A stretch of 64,000 bases of DNA from Cladobotryum mycophilum (GCA_036429605.1 JAVFKD010000016.1:4712001-4776000); one strand, 5' to 3'; numbered from the stretch's first letter, positions 45,111-57,900 are shown. Notes: generated by a model from the letters alone, not told the origin. Translations and numbers: made by a program.

Positions 45111-46147
45111 TTTGGTGAGAATGAATGAGATGTTGATGCGCGGGATCGCAAAATCATGCAGCCAACGCAGCTCTTAAAAGGCAAAGTAGAAAAAAACTCT
45201 GCCAAGACGCTTAGAACACATGAGGAACAATGAGGTAGGTAGTGGTGAAATTCTTCTCCCACAAAGTGGAGAGGAGGTCCAACAGCTATTAACCTGTGCC
45301 CTGCGCGCGAAGGCTTCAATGCTTCAATCCTGGAAGCGCACCAAAAGCACTTCTGCACATGCCGGAATGCATGCACCAGCTTGAACGAATGGGGGCCAGA
45401 GGAGAGGCGGGAAAGCTGGCCGGGATGGAATTGACTTGTAAGCGAGCGGGACGGTGAAATGAGATTACGAAAAGGATTCAATGCCACGAGGAATCTTTCA
45501 TGGGTCGCTTTACTCTCCCTCGCTCTCGCTCTCTCTCTCCCGCTCCACTCGGCAGATGCCCATTCGAGGGAGACGTACTGCGTAGACTTGCCAGAATTGG
45601 TTTGGGTGGAGTAACCAGCGATGCTACTAGACAAATGAGACATCATAGCCAACAGCCGGCAAGACATTCCAACGCGAGTCGTGTTCTGCTCAGCCCTCTC
45701 AATCTTTAGTACGTGTACAGTGACCGCGTATCTGAGCCGCCAATGGTCCTGTTTGTTTATGCATGTTGAAGAAGCCAAGGACGTATCCTGACAAACAAAT
45801 ATGCCATTTTACAATGAGAAGTTGAGCTGGGAGAAGGGAATTGTACAGCTACCTCAGCAAATGAGAAGAAGAGACTTTCGCAAAACTGATGGAAGAGCCA
45901 GAAGAGCTCCAGATTCTGGATTATTAATTTCTTCTCGCACGTTGCTTTGAGCTTGCCAACCCCCCCCCCCACTACTCGCATCAGCGAATCCTTCGCATGG
46001 TTCACAGACACTCATGGCTTTTTGTCTTGTGAATGACATTCAAATGCATTATTTCGTTGCTATATACATACTCTATCTATACAAGGATGAACAAGCACTT
46101 GCATTAACTACCACATCAATTAAGAAAATCCCACAGCCATTTTTTCT
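45111..46147. other. Intergenic, permease promoter
   Basis: Contains the upstream region of the permease, with a CT-rich tract at about 45510-45545 and a C10 run near 45961. The long minus-strand frame 45107-45778 overlaps the permease start in another frame and is probably chance. Confidence 0.4.
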
Positions 46148-47515
46148 TTACGCCCCGTTCATCTCGACGCTTACATCCCACGTCTTGGTCTGCTGAATGA
46201 GACCCATCTCGCTCGAATGACTCCGCCCATCCCAAGAAGACTTCGTCCCATGCCCAGCGGAAGTCGTGTGTGCCGGCTTTGGCACCGCGACCAGTTCGTG
46301 TACTGAGCTCCTCTGTGAGTGGGCAGAGTCGAGGGGTTTGGACGCAGGCCGAGGGTCACTCTTCTTCGCTGACCCTTGTCCAGATGGATATCCGCTGGCA
46401 CTCGTCTTTCCCTGCCGACGTAGATCATCGACACGTAGCTGCCCCGATTCCAGACTCTCGAAGAACGGCTTGAAGTACGGGACGCAGACGGTGACGATGC
46501 TAAGACACTGGACAAGCTGGATGGCCACTGTAGGTCGCCACATATCGAAAAACGGATCTTTGGCGTGTATCGCTTGGTAAGTGTAGTAGATCTGACAAAC
46601 AACGGCCGGAACAACGCTGGCATCGCATCTGTTAGTTGGGCTATTGTCATTTAAGCAAGGGGGGCATCGAATGAGTGGGACATACAAGATTCGGCTTCCA
46701 AATACCGACATCACTACTGCCTTCTTCGCCCACGATGTTTTAACTCGTCTAATTGCTTCAACCATGACGCCGATGAGGGCCAGGTCCGTCAAGATATTAG
46801 TGATTGAGAAGTACATCCAAAATGCAGTCTCAAAATCAGTCAGTTTAGCTTGTCCAAAGGCTGCGGACAGACGAAATAGAACGTACTCGGTTAATGCATG
46901 AATGCCCAATGGGATTCCATGGCTCTGGTAGTTCGCACTGAAAGAATACTACAAAGACGGATGATACAGCCCAGAGAATGATGCAAGTCTCAACACCAAA
47001 GACCAAGTATCTACGATCTCTCTGGGTCAGGCTAATGATGGTGATGATGAGAGAAAGCTTCGCAAACAGCAAGCCTGTAATGAATAAGATGTTTGCGACC
47101 CATTCAGACTGTGGATGGCACTCAGTCAGCCTCGTGAGCATGACGCTTCTTCGTGATTCTCTCACCTTCATAAGAACGAAAACTTGTCGCGGCTGCAACG
47201 TATCGAAGTGCCTACCAGCGCCGTTTGAAGATTCCACAACAACGGCGACGGATTGGCCCACCGCAGCAACCTATGAAGGCATCAGCGGGATGATCAAAAA
47301 AATGACATACATACAAGCAGCGCCACACTGCGCATCATGCTCACCGTTGCTGAGATTGCCAGGTAATCATCTAGCTTCAGGCTCTTGACCATGAACAATT
47401 TGGTCATAAGCCGGGCGATGGCCGCAACGACTCCAATGGCGAGAAACATCCATGTTAAGACTTCCACCAGCGGCGACTTGTCGAATGCCGTTATCAATTG
47501 TTGTCGGTCGGGCAT
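46148..47515 (-). CDS. PTH11-like integral membrane protein (fungal rhodopsin domain)
   Basis: Exons 47345-47515, 47166-47270, 46887-47108, 46686-46828 and 46148-46628 give 1122 nt, 373 residues. Seven hydrophobic segments can be followed: LTWMFLAIGVVAAIARL, the VAAVGQSVAVVV segment, ILFITGLLFAKLSLIITII, VETCIILWAVSSVFVVFF, FWMYFSITNILTDLALIG, VVPAVVCQIYYTY and IQLVQCLSIVTVCVPYF. The words LKLDDYLAI, CELPEPWNPIGHSCIN and NILTDLAL are typical of the fungal rhodopsin-domain family, as is a long Ser-rich cytosolic tail. Proteins of this type are candidate G-protein-coupled receptors, PTH11 being the best-known member, but most have no known ligand. The CFEM domain of some members is absent. The start at 47515 lies 6 nt after a (CTTT)n leader tract. 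Confidence 0.85.
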
Positions 47516-47521
47516 GCTTGC

Positions 47522-47551
47522 GAAAAGAAAGAAAGAAAGAAAGAAAGAAAG
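47522..47551. repeat. (GAAA)n microsatellite in the 5' leader
   Basis: Seven or so GAAA units on the plus strand, so CTTT on the coding strand, ending 6 nt before the ATG of the PTH11-like gene. Pyrimidine tracts are common near fungal transcription starts; length variation could affect expression. Confidence 0.8.
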
Positions 47552-48716
47552 ACCTGGCTCTACTAGGCGACTGCAGGCGCCAGGGCAAGGCAAAAAAGTA
47601 ATGGAGGACGTCTAAATCTTAAGACTCAACCTCAATAGCCAACAATCACTGCATCCACACTAAGTGAGTCCGTAGCTATCAGGACATGATCTCATGAAAC
47701 GGCTCAAGATTTTGGCAATTGATGTGCCGTTGAAAGTTTTGAAGCTGGATCAATGGCAAATGTTCTTGGGGTGGAGCGCATCCTGCTGGCATGCTACCCA
47801 AGAGGGTCGCATCGCGCTCTTTGGCCAGCGAAATGGGCTTCATACCTCCCACCCATCAGTGGGTACTACTAAGAGCTCGAGCATGGTAAGCGGCGGAGTC
47901 TGACTCTGACATGGGTGGCCGGAGACTTCTTTACGAGAAAGGCTACTGCCGACAAGCGAAGGGCGAGACAGAGAAATACGTCTACGTTTCGTTTCCGAGT
48001 GAGACTTTCATCACATGATGTCTCAGATGACGGCCATTCAGGGATATCACTGTGCAGTGCAGCGTCTTCAGTTGTTGGTCTGTGCCAGCGACAGGCGCAT
48101 TAAAGGGAATGGAAAACTTGGTCTCAGACAAAGCATGTCAATGGTGCAAGTTGAACAGTAACAAGTCAAATTATTGAGAATTTATTAACCGACTTTCCTC
48201 TTCAAGGAACAAGACAAATTCATGCCAAGGAAAGCCTTCTTTAGTAAACAGCGGTACAAATATCGTGGATGTGGTGGCCCCCTCCCCCCACAGTAGCATT
48301 GTGTGAAATGAAATATGTAGTGGGACATCAAGACGACGAGAAGGATCTCCATGTAACCCTCGGCTTAGAATACAGAGCCTCTTTGGGATTGTCCGCATGG
48401 CGCATAATCCGATCAAGGAATCACTCCCTCCGAGAAGTAGAGGACTGTTTTAATTATCTACTAGATAACGGCAAAGAACATGGCGGGGCCACAATTGGCG
48501 TTGGTTGATCTTCCATTATCCTTCCAGTACACTCAACAGTTACCTAGCCTTAGGCAGAAGGAAGAAGCCGACGCAAAATCACCCCGCCAAGTCGCCATCT
48601 TGACTCCATCACCACCCGCAGGCATCCGTTTCTCTGACAAAAAGAACTCAGATCCTAATCCCTTTCATTTCGGCATCGTCGGTTCTTGAAATCAACTGGC
48701 CTAAATCCAGCCCATC
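47552..48716. other. Divergent promoter region
   Basis: Separates the minus-strand PTH11-like gene from the plus-strand acetyltransferase and should hold both promoters. No convincing frame, TATA box or repeat. Confidence 0.4.
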
Positions 48717-49498
48717 ATGCCTCTCACACTAGCCGAGGCAGACCTTGACAAGGACTTTGATGAACTCATGCTGTGCAACTGGCAGTCCTTTGAGAACCCG
48801 AGCCAAAACTTCTTCCGCCTGTTCGCCCCTATACACGGCACGGGTCCTACTGCGCGCGAAGATGTGCAGAGAGATTTCACCCAGCGGCAGCTGGCTTTCC
48901 ACAAGATGGATCCCAGGGGCACTTGGTTCAAGGCCGTCAACGACGATGGCAAAATCGTCGGTGGTGCGCTGTGGAAGATCTTTCCGACCAACCCCTTTGA
49001 GCAGCCGCCCCCCGGCAATTTTCAGGCATTTTGGTATCCGGAGGGAGGACAGAGAGACTTTGTCACTGCGGCGCTCCACAGGATTAATGCTTTTAGATCA
49101 AAGGCAGCGACCAGGCCACATGTTTGTAAGTAATAGAATCCAATGATCCCAAGCAAAACAGTATGCTTACCCTGTACTCTGCAGTTTTGAACATCATCTA
49201 TACCCACCCTGACCATCGACGCCAGGGTGTGGGCCGCCTGATGATAGAGTGGGGTATCAAGAAAGCCGATGAGCTTGGGATTGAAACTTGGGTAAACAGC
49301 ACTGGGCCAGGTGTGCCCCTCTACCAGGAGTATGGCTTCGTTGTCGTCAATGAGACCACCCTTTGTCCCGAGACGGAGAATCCAAATGAGGAGTGGAAGG
49401 AAATGGCAGAACGTTTTTCTCCTATGGATCAGTGGGTTATGTGGAGGCCTGTCGGTGGGAAATATGAAGAAGGCAAAACAGTTCGGCCTTGGGAGTGA
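48717..49498 (+). CDS. GNAT-family N-acetyltransferase
   Basis: Exons 48717-49125 and 49185-49498 give 723 nt, 240 residues. The acetyl-CoA site is motif A, IIYTHPDHRRQGVGRLMIEWG, in which the R/Q-x-x-G-x-G/A loop is RRQGVG. Strand 5 and motif B follow: IETWVNSTGPGVPLYQEYGFVVV, which ends in the usual Y-x-x-x-G-F. The N-terminal half (DELMLCNWQSFENPSQNFFRLFAP) is the less conserved acceptor region seen in fungal GNATs. These cytosolic enzymes acetylate amines of small molecules or peptides. The acceptor is unknown. It lies 290 nt from the end of the UstYa-type gene, on the opposite strand, but need not belong to the same pathway. Confidence 0.87.
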
Positions 49499-49783
49499 GC
49501 TCCAATCTCGGGTCCTCTTTCAGAAAGGACAATAGAGACCAGGAGGGCGAGTATCCTTGGTGTATATCCCGCTCAGTGGTTTCAGAGGGGCAATATTGCA
49601 AATCTTCTTGTAACGGGTGGAGTTTACGTGCACATAGGAATGAAGGCTTGTCACCGACCCATGCCTTGCTGACTTTTACGTCTAATTTATAACATCAGAC
49701 GAGCTCATTCTATAACGCGTATCGGAAATATGCACTGGGTATATATTAATGCTACTAGAGTGTAAATAACTGCTGTCCAAAGA

Positions 49784-50835
49784 TTACCCTGAGAATGCTA
49801 CTCCCGCTGGTGCAGACCCCTCTTGCAATCTGGCTGGCCGAAGAATGGGTGGGTTTATGGATATCATCCTGGATCTGGACCAATCCTCAATTGAGCTCCA
49901 TTTCGCACAGACCGATTTGGAGTTTGACTGCGTTCCTGGGAAGATACTCTTGGGATCCTTCCAGTTGAATGAGACCATGCCAGTATTGCCATGGCACATG
50001 ATGGTCAGACGTAGGCTGTCTATGCAATGAGCTGCATAGTGTTAGTTCAGATTTGTGTTTTGCGGACAGCTAAAGAGGTGAACGAACCAAGGTGCCCATG
50101 CTCATATTCCCTTTGAACTTCAGTAAGGTTGGGATAGTAATGGTCTTGGTAAAGCCAGAATCGGAGCCGCCTCTGGATCCATCGATCAGTCGTCTCATCT
50201 CAAACGGCCAATGAGTAAGTCCTCTTACCAAGCAATGAAGCTCATGGTACACTCCCAGAGCCCCCACATATCCACCTCCTACCAATTCGACAATGTCGTC
50301 CATCGATTCACCAGCTCTCTCTATCTCCTCTCTTGTTGCATTAAAATACATGGCTGCGGAGAGATGTAAGTATGCGGTAGATCTAGTATTATTTGCATAT
50401 GAAATACTCACGTTCAACCAAGTTAAGCCATGCATCATCGGATTCTTTTGATGGCGGGGCTTGAAATGGACTGCGCCTGTTGTGGCCATTTGCGTGTTTG
50501 CCATTAATTTCGTATTCGACAAGTTTTTGAACCGGAGCTAATGTTGTGAGCGTCTGACGAAGGGTCCATTTTACATGGATATTGGATCACTTACACCAAG
50601 TGCGTCCATCTGTTTGGGCCATGTCTACACGGTCGCGATTTTGTGTAAATAAGATGGCGATTAGGGTAATGAGTAAGGCATGAAGTGTGAACGAGTAGAT
50701 GCGCGACAAGGTAATGATGCTCCCTAGACTTCGTCGTGACTCTGGGAATGAAGCATCTGCACCCTGGATAAGCTTCTGAGATTCAGCATCTTCCGCGAAA
50801 CTGGAATCTCTTGACGAAATTTCGTGATAAGCCAT
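49784..50835 (-). CDS. UstYa-type (DUF3328) oxidase-like protein
   Basis: Five minus-strand exons (50595-50835, 50412-50537, 50229-50353, 50088-50172, 49784-50031) close to 825 nt, 274 residues, the normal size. A Ser/Asp-rich cytosolic N-terminus is followed by one helix (FTLHALLITLIAILF). The lumenal part has both hallmark motifs, HELHC in YVGALGVYHELHCL and HLAHC in YEHGHLAHCIDSLR, and the usual YYPNLTE word between them. UstYa-type proteins catalyse oxidative cyclisation, halogenation or dehydrogenation steps on fungal ribosomal peptides (ustiloxin, phomopsin, asperipin types) and on some NRPS products (cyclochlorotine). An unusual acceptor choice for intron 3 was needed to keep phase. 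It is divergent from a 53-residue secreted peptide gene and lies near an FAD monooxygenase and an NRPS. Confidence 0.88.
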
Positions 50836-51328
50836 GATGTCGATTATGGTGAGTGGAGGCGTTTTTCCTCATGCAAAGCAGAAGGACTTGCTTGAATTAA
50901 AAGTGAAGGACTGCCAGCCTTCGAGGGAGCCTTGATGGAAATGACTGGAAATGGTGGTTACCTTTTGTGGCTCGCTTCTCGCGATTACAGGGGGTTACAT
51001 TCATGGATCGTCGAGTTACACTGCCCACTGCGTCACAGGATTGACTTAAGGCACCCCCTGCGCTGGGGCTAGAAGGAATCTTAGCAGAGAGGCAAGGGTA
51101 GCTATTAGCGGCAAAGGTCTCATTCTCAGCATCACACCCTCCAGGTAGAGGGTTCAGCAAGATGGACTTTATAGATTCAGTTGCGAATATTTAAAGCTTC
51201 GCCATTGTCCAGCTTTTTGACTACATTCTGCAGTCAAGCACACGCAAGTCCCTCAATCCTACTACATCAACAATCTGACTTTGATCTCAATCTACTCCCC
51301 TCTCACAAAACTACACAAAACCATCAAA
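50836..51328. promoter_or_regulatory. Shared divergent promoter, UstYa-type gene and small peptide gene
   Basis: A 493-nt spacer between the two start codons, which point away from each other. A TATTTAAAG stretch at about 51188 could be the TATA element of the peptide gene. Divergent pairs like this are often co-regulated, which is inference here. Confidence 0.4.
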
Positions 51329-51543
51329 ATGAAGTCCATTGTTGCTGCTCTCATTCTTCTCGTCAGCATTGCTGTCGCTGCTCCCATGCCTCAAGGTAAG
51401 AAGCTCGTCCAGATCATACACGATGCAGTCTTCTAACATTAGCTACAGTTCAAACTGAGGAAGTTTCTTCATCTACGGGATGTGCAGCAAACGCCATGCG
51501 ACCCAGTCCAGACGGAACCGCAAGTCCCAACTGTCTTTTCTAA
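51329..51543 (+). CDS. Small secreted peptide precursor (53 residues)
   Basis: Exons 51329-51395 and 51449-51543 join across a 53-nt intron (GTAAGA donor, AGCTACAG acceptor) to 162 nt. The first 18-20 residues form a signal peptide (MKSIVAALILLVSIAVAAPM). The remainder, about 33 residues, is hydrophilic with two Cys near its end (GCAANAMRPSPDG, SPNCLF). There is no repeated core, no KR processing site and no Tyr, so it does not look like a classical ustiloxin-type precursor. It could still be a single-copy modified peptide, a disulfide-closed secreted peptide or a small effector. The gene is too short for usual gene finders and could be missed. Upstream context has an A-rich leader (ACACAAAACCATCAAAATG) typical of a real fungal start. 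Confidence 0.66.
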
Positions 51544-53533
51544 GGCATACGAGCAGGGCCAAATATACGAACTCTCATGCGTTTACTAGCTTTGGTGGAT
51601 AATATCCAGAAGCACTGAAAATACGGTTTTGTGGCGTTTGGGTGTTGAGGATCACGCGCTACGGGGAATTCACAGAGGCCTGTCAAGTAGCTGCAGCAGT
51701 GTTTATCTTGATTATTATTCTGACTATTCCCTCTCTTGAAAGGAAAGACGATTGCTAAAAAAATCGAGTGCCATGTGTAATGATGCAATGGTGTTTCATG
51801 TGTGTAGCAGCATCTCCAATCCACCCCTTCAAGTACCGTTTCAATCGTAATTGGCAATCATGGAATCGGTCTGGAAAGGGTCCTGAATCAAATGGTATCC
51901 TAATGTTGCTCTGTCGCAGTGCCGGATGCTACCTCTCAAGAGCCAAAAATGGAAACCTTCCCAAAGAGGGAATCGCCGAGATGCAGTGCCGACACGGTAG
52001 TTGAAGGCACACACGCAGAAATGTTTCTTGTCAAGAATGCCTGACCAGCCTGACGCGTCTTGATTTGAGAAAATGGAGACTCTAAATATGGAAACTACCA
52101 GGCGCTTAAGACAAAATACCTGATGTTTCCTATCTGAGGTTCATCTACTTGTTGGCGAGACGAAACTGTTTTCAGTCGCTCTTCGCCACGGACTTGACAG
52201 GGAATACCTTTTGGCAGAGCTCATTTGACCATTCCCAATCTATGTTCATCACGACATTGCGACCCACCTAATCATCTGGTATCCAGCTTGTAGCCCCTCT
52301 AGATCCTTAGATGCTTACCAAAAGGGCCAAGCCCAATGACGATGCAAATTCCTGCAGGATTCTGCCTTACCAACAGAAATCTGACTGATGAAAGCTCTAG
52401 GACTAAGGAATCCTTCCACGCAATTTATGCATATGCGACGACGAAGACGAGGTTTGAATGGCTCATGGTTAGGCAGACCAGCCATTCACGTGGGCATTAT
52501 CTGATGATTGGTAAGGCACGGGCCGTGGCAGTGTGTGCATTAGACATTCTCAAACAGATCAAGACCCTTGTTTCGAGCTGTTTCTAAAAGAGTATCCATT
52601 TTGAGGTTCCCTCTTCGAGTGATTGAGGAATGTGACAAAGTAGAGATCCACTATTCCTTCAGTCTTGGAGCTTCGTAAGCTTGCTGTTGGTAGGGACGCG
52701 CGCATCATTCACTGCGTACCTTGAATCCCATAGTCCACGTGCAAGCCCCGTCATCAAGACGTCTCCCAGAGCGATGCATTATGCTTCCACATTATCCGGC
52801 ACGGTGAACCATTGCCATCTTACCGCTTGATCTGACACTTGATCACTTAGGATAAACAGATGGCTGTACCGTGATGGCTTGCCGTTTTGGTCGACCTGTT
52901 GAACTTTTACGGCACAAAAAACAGCCCGAGCTTATCTATGTCCATAGTGGGGAAACATGATGAGACAACATGCTAATCTGGTGGGTGGCATTGCATTGCT
53001 TCCACAACAAGATTTCATGAGACATGGCATTCTCAGCTCTTATGATACAGTGATTGTCGTAGCTTCGTAACGGTGCTCACTGAAATCATGACGACACTTA
53101 CGATGACTCTCGTAAAGCAGAGTTCCAGTGCTGCCAAGTGGAGTAATCGCCTGTGGCGAGGCTTGACTTACCCCGATTCGCCATTTCTATGATTACAGGG
53201 TAGGAGTTGAAACGGTCAACATGAGATTGCCGAACAGCCGAATGTCTGGCACAGCGTTGCAGTTGTATTGGCTACTTTCTGGGTGTTGGTAGGATGCCGC
53301 ATTTTGCTGCCGGTTAAAGGTTGGCCGAGGAATCAGTGCCCCCACTTCTGTCAGCCCGTCACATCTTCATATCTGCCCGGTTGCTCGCGTATCATCATTG
53401 TCTACACTCTCCTTCATTCTGATCATTATAAAGCTAAGTTGTGATAGATCAAGCACCACGCTGTTCACTAATTAGAGTGTTCTCTTATTTGTACTGCATA
53501 TCTACTTCCGTTGCCCCTGCTGTCACATCTCCA
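51544..53533. other. Intergenic, no supported gene
   Basis: Several small frames of chance appearance, including a plus-strand 83-residue frame at 52336-52587. An 18-nt word at 52981-52998 also occurs in the upstream region of 5S copy B. The last part is the promoter of the monooxygenase. Confidence 0.4.
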
Positions 53534-54902
53534 ATGGCTACTGAAACTCTTCCCCGCCTCCGCATCGCCATCATTGGAGGGGGCATCGGAGGCATCACCT
53601 TGGCTAATGGCCTTGTACGGATTCCGCATCTGGATATTCATGTATTTGAATCGAAACCCGACTTTTCCGAGCGTGGGGCCGCGGTTGGGTTATCAGGAAA
53701 TGCCATGCGCGCTCTTGAGCACCTCCTCCCGTCTGTGACAGAAACGTTGGATAAAGCCGGGGGTACGAGGAATGGGAGTTGCTTCACCTTGGTAAGAAAA
53801 GTAGCGGTGTATGATAAATATAAGATGCTAACCGGGAAAAAGGGATCAGGGGCTTATGCTGGAACCGTTCTCCTCAGCTCAGACCCGAATGACAGCTCAA
53901 GGGTCGTTCACCGAGCCTCATTGCTTCGCGAACTTCTGGCGCCACTACCAAAGAGCATTTTGCATGCTAACAAACAGCTGACTCTAATCACTCCAAAGGA
54001 AGACGACGTAGAGCTGGCATTTAAAGATGGTGCTGTTGAAACCTTTGACGTGGTAATTGGCGCCGACGGAATATTCAGCACCGTACGCAAGTATGTGCTC
54101 CAAGACGAGCTGGGCGAGTATTCTGCATCTCCAACTGGGTTCTGGGACTGTAGAAATATGGTCCCAATCGAGAAGGTTAGGCAAGTCTTCGAAGACAAGT
54201 CAGAAGAGTACTTTGGCGTACACCGACAATATGGGTGGTTTGGGGATAGAGGATTCATCATGCACGATGTTGTCGATAATGGCACAATGGTGCAGTGTGT
54301 TATTGCCGGTGTTGAAGGAGAGCCCGCCAAAGATCGCCATCGTGATCTGACTAGAGACTTCCTGGAGACGGAACTGAAGAGTTGGCTAGATGGTCCAATT
54401 GGACGGAAGATGATTGACGCAAGTACATGGGCACCAAAACTTCTGTGATTCTGTATTGACACTGTTCCAGGTTCTACTTGACCAGCCAAACCCACAAGCT
54501 TACTCGCAATGGGATCACAAAGCAACTCCTACCTATGTAAACGGTCGTGTGTGCATCATGGGCGATGCTGCACACGCAATGACTCCATGGCAGGGTGCTG
54601 GTGCCGGACAAGCTCTTGAAGATTCCGTTGTCTTGGCGACTCTATTTGAGCACATCACGTTAACCAAAGACATAGATGCCGCGCTCACAGCCTATGACAC
54701 TGTTCGAAGACCAAGGGCCCAAAAGATTATTGACTCCAGCAGAGGATCTGGATTGATCATGTGTGGGCAAGATCCCGAAGCCAGTGTGACTCCAGCTGGA
54801 ATAGGAAAAGCACTGGCAGGCCGTTGGGATTTCATCAATAGCGTGGATATTCCCTCTCACAAAGAAGAGGCTCTGAGTAAATTGAGAGAGTTGCAGGCTT
54901 AA
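53534..54902 (+). CDS. FAD-dependent monooxygenase (salicylate-hydroxylase-like)
   Basis: Exons 53534-53791, 53843-54418 and 54471-54902 give 1266 nt, 421 residues, the family norm. FAD and NADPH motifs are all present: IAIIGGGIGGITLA near the N-terminus (GxGxxG), the DG motif FDVVIGADGIFSTVR, and the GD motif VCIMGDAAHAMTPWQGAGAGQALEDS. VVHRASLLRELLAPLP marks the Arg region that contacts FAD. The first intron (51 nt) has no in-frame stop, and its removal restores the usual GSGAYAGT word. The second intron begins GCAAGT, so it is a GC-AG intron; a GT donor three bases on breaks the frame. Group A monooxygenases hydroxylate aromatic or other small substrates in the cytosol. It lies between the UstYa/peptide pair and the NRPS, so tailoring of a secondary metabolite is plausible. 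Confidence 0.9.
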
Positions 54903-57900
54903 CTGGATGTGACGTAGGGATGGTGGCTACCGTTGTGTGAATGATTTAGACGGCATCAGGTAGAAATGAAAGAAAAATGTACTAAGAAAGAGAACGAGCG
55001 AGAGATATATTTCGTTAAATGAAGCATCAGCATCCGTTACTTCCCGTGCCTTTTGACAGACCTTTGACTTGAGAGATGCTCCATTGCTTTTTGTGTCAAT
55101 GAACATAGCCCTTACTTGTTCCATCACAGGAAAATGATCACTCTCAAGTTTCAGGCTACACAGCATTGTCCGAAAGTGTTCATGTTATTCCTTTTGTCGG
55201 AGAGAGAATGTATCACTCACATAGGATGGGCGAATGAGATGGCGACTGCATGCTGCATCACATCACGCTGGATCCTTTGAACCTTCGCAGATTTGTACTT
55301 GCTATTGAATTATTGTCTTGAAATGCCCATTTGCTCCTTACAAAAGAATCCCTCCTTGTAATTTGGGGGTGTTATTGAGAGTCATCGCTACTCTATCTGA
55401 CATGTCAGCATGAGACCGAACGCATCTTGAGATCATTGAAGTTGGGCCGTATTGTGACATTGCGTGGTAACAGGCAGATTCTAATTTTAAGGCAAAGAAC
55501 AGTGAAGCTTGTAGACCAATAAAGCTTCGAAGCTGTTCATGACCTCTAGTATAGTTATGATCTGTTACTCTCTCATATTCTATTAGCTCTCTATCTTACA
55601 GATTTTCCGACTTTTCTTATAAATGTGTCGCAGTTTTGACTCACGGGAATTGTAATAGACCAATTCCATTACTCCATGAGAACGGCTAGTTTCCATTGTT
55701 GGATGATATTCTTGGTAAGGGACGGCTTGAACTGTCAAAGTACTAGATTGGTTTGCGCAAGGGCCTTGGGCAATTCATATGTTTTGTTAATTGTTACCCT
55801 GTTACGATGTCCAAGCCATCGGAGCATTTGTTTGACATCACGAATAATCCATTTCGAACAATTCCCGAGTTGACTACCCGATTCATGATCTCTCCACGCA
55901 AGTGACAAGTCAGATCTGGGGTAGGTTTATGTGGTGAAACTAGGAATCCATATGTCTTAAATGGTTTACGTAAATTCGCCGAACTCACCATACATGCAAT
56001 AAGTTTGGGGTAAGCAACCACCCACTCTCTCGGAGACATCTATTGAACACTTTCACGACCTCTGACTACCCAGACTGCCGCCTAAACGTTCAAGGATCAT
56101 GATACCCTTGTCTGCATATGGCAAAGGCGTACCTTCATCTTGCGCTGAAACCCGGGTTTTGAGACATGAATAGTGGCGATCAGTATGTGGTGCCACTAAT
56201 TGTTCCGTAAAGGCATTAGTTTCTACTGAATGATGACATTAACGGGAGTTAGGAGTTTATTATCTGCGTGCGAGAAACTCAAAATTACAGGCGGGGATAG
56301 AGAGCTTCTTTGAACCACGTTCTTTTTGCATGGCTGTGAATCAGTTACAGACAATGATCTGCATTGTGTCTCCAAGGATCTGCCCTGTCTCTGGCAAAGT
56401 AATAAAGGCCGTGATGTCTGCTTTGAGATTGAGCAATGGGCGTGTGTATGTCGTTTGTGATCCCTCATCAAATCCGTGTGTATTCGCGTCAACAAAAATA
56501 CTAGTGCAACAATATTATCTTTTCTGTGTGTATTTTGCTACTAAAATCTACGATCGTGTGACCTGCCAATGTCACACTTTCCCCCTGCAATCAACTCCAG
56601 GAATCCCATAACATGCCCTATTATAAGGGGCATGCGCCTCGTTTGAACGTAGCTCTTGATTGCAGTTGGCATAGACCCTATAATAGTGACTTGAAGTTTG
56701 TTTTACTATTGACTGCCCAATGCCGGATTACCGGATTACGGAGCTCCATGATGGTTCAGAGTTCGATCTTCTACCATATTTATTTATCTCTGAGGCTTCA
56801 ATAGGTAGATACAATGCATAATTATGTTTCCTAAAGGGTAATACGGAGCCAACACATGCTGCAACGTGGTATTGGTAGCTACCATTTTCTTTTGAAACAT
56901 GTATGGATTCGTACCGCGTTGAGTAATCACATAATATGGCGTTACTTGAACTTAGTGCATCGTACAAGTATGTATTATGGAACTTGGAATAATAATGACT
57001 TGCGAGATGTACATTCAGGGTACACTGCCTGCAGCTGGTCTCATTAAGCTCTTGAACCCGCCTAGTTCTTAAGTGCAAAAAACCAATCGCTGGGGAGGAG
57101 AGGGTTTGAGAGATGAAGGCTCATTCCCGAACTGGTTGGTCAAGTGCATGATCATCTAGGCTTTATTGTTCTTTTCCTGTTGTGTGATTGATGGATAATA
57201 TATCCGTACGCTTGGTCCACATCCATGGCTTGCCGATCACTCAGTATGACGTGAATGTCTAACCACCAAGACAAACCTATCTTATTCCCCATTTAATGGC
57301 TGGTAGAAGGCGGGGGCAGAAGCATGTGATTAATCATCAGTTTAAGTTCCCTGCAAGACCATAACTCATACAAATACATAGAGATGGGCACAAATAGCAG
57401 AAGTACCAAGACCCGAAGACTGCTGAAATAATGTTCTCTCATTTCCCAGCAACTGAGGTAATACAAATTAAGCAATGCTTGACATTGAGTGGTATAAATA
57501 ACTGTGGGTTGATATCAATGGGATGCTTTGAAAACTTCAGAACAATCTCTCATTGCGCTAACTAGCCTTGACTGTTTAATTTTTAAGGAGTTCTGAGTAG
57601 TTATGGGCTATACTAGGCAATCATTATTGTAACACGTCATGCCTCAATTACATTAGCTTTTGAATAATTCTCGGTCAGCACCTCGCCGATATTAGGAGCC
57701 CAAGATTTAACATATTCGTTTATAGCTTGCTGTATTGTCTCGGGATTGAGTGTAGTAATGGTTCGCATAAACGAAGCGCTTGTCCTTGATAGCCGCAAGC
57801 GAAAGCGAAATGCTTAAGCAGCATTCTAGCTTATGGTACCCCCAGGGTGGATATTAATCTCCATTTATACCAGGAAAAGATCGGAACCGACCCGAATAAA

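Noticed and set aside
45107..45778. Minus-strand 223-residue open frame
   Set aside because: It overlaps the first codons of the permease in another frame, has a Ser/Arg-rich composition with no recognisable motif, and covers the CT-rich leader region.
51329..51543. Reading the small peptide as a classical ustiloxin-type precursor
   Set aside because: No repeated core, no KR cleavage sites and no Tyr in the mature part.
56614..56634. Hairpin ATGCCC...GGGCAT
   Set aside because: A six-base stem in A/T-rich sequence is expected by chance, and there is no T run or gene end beside it.
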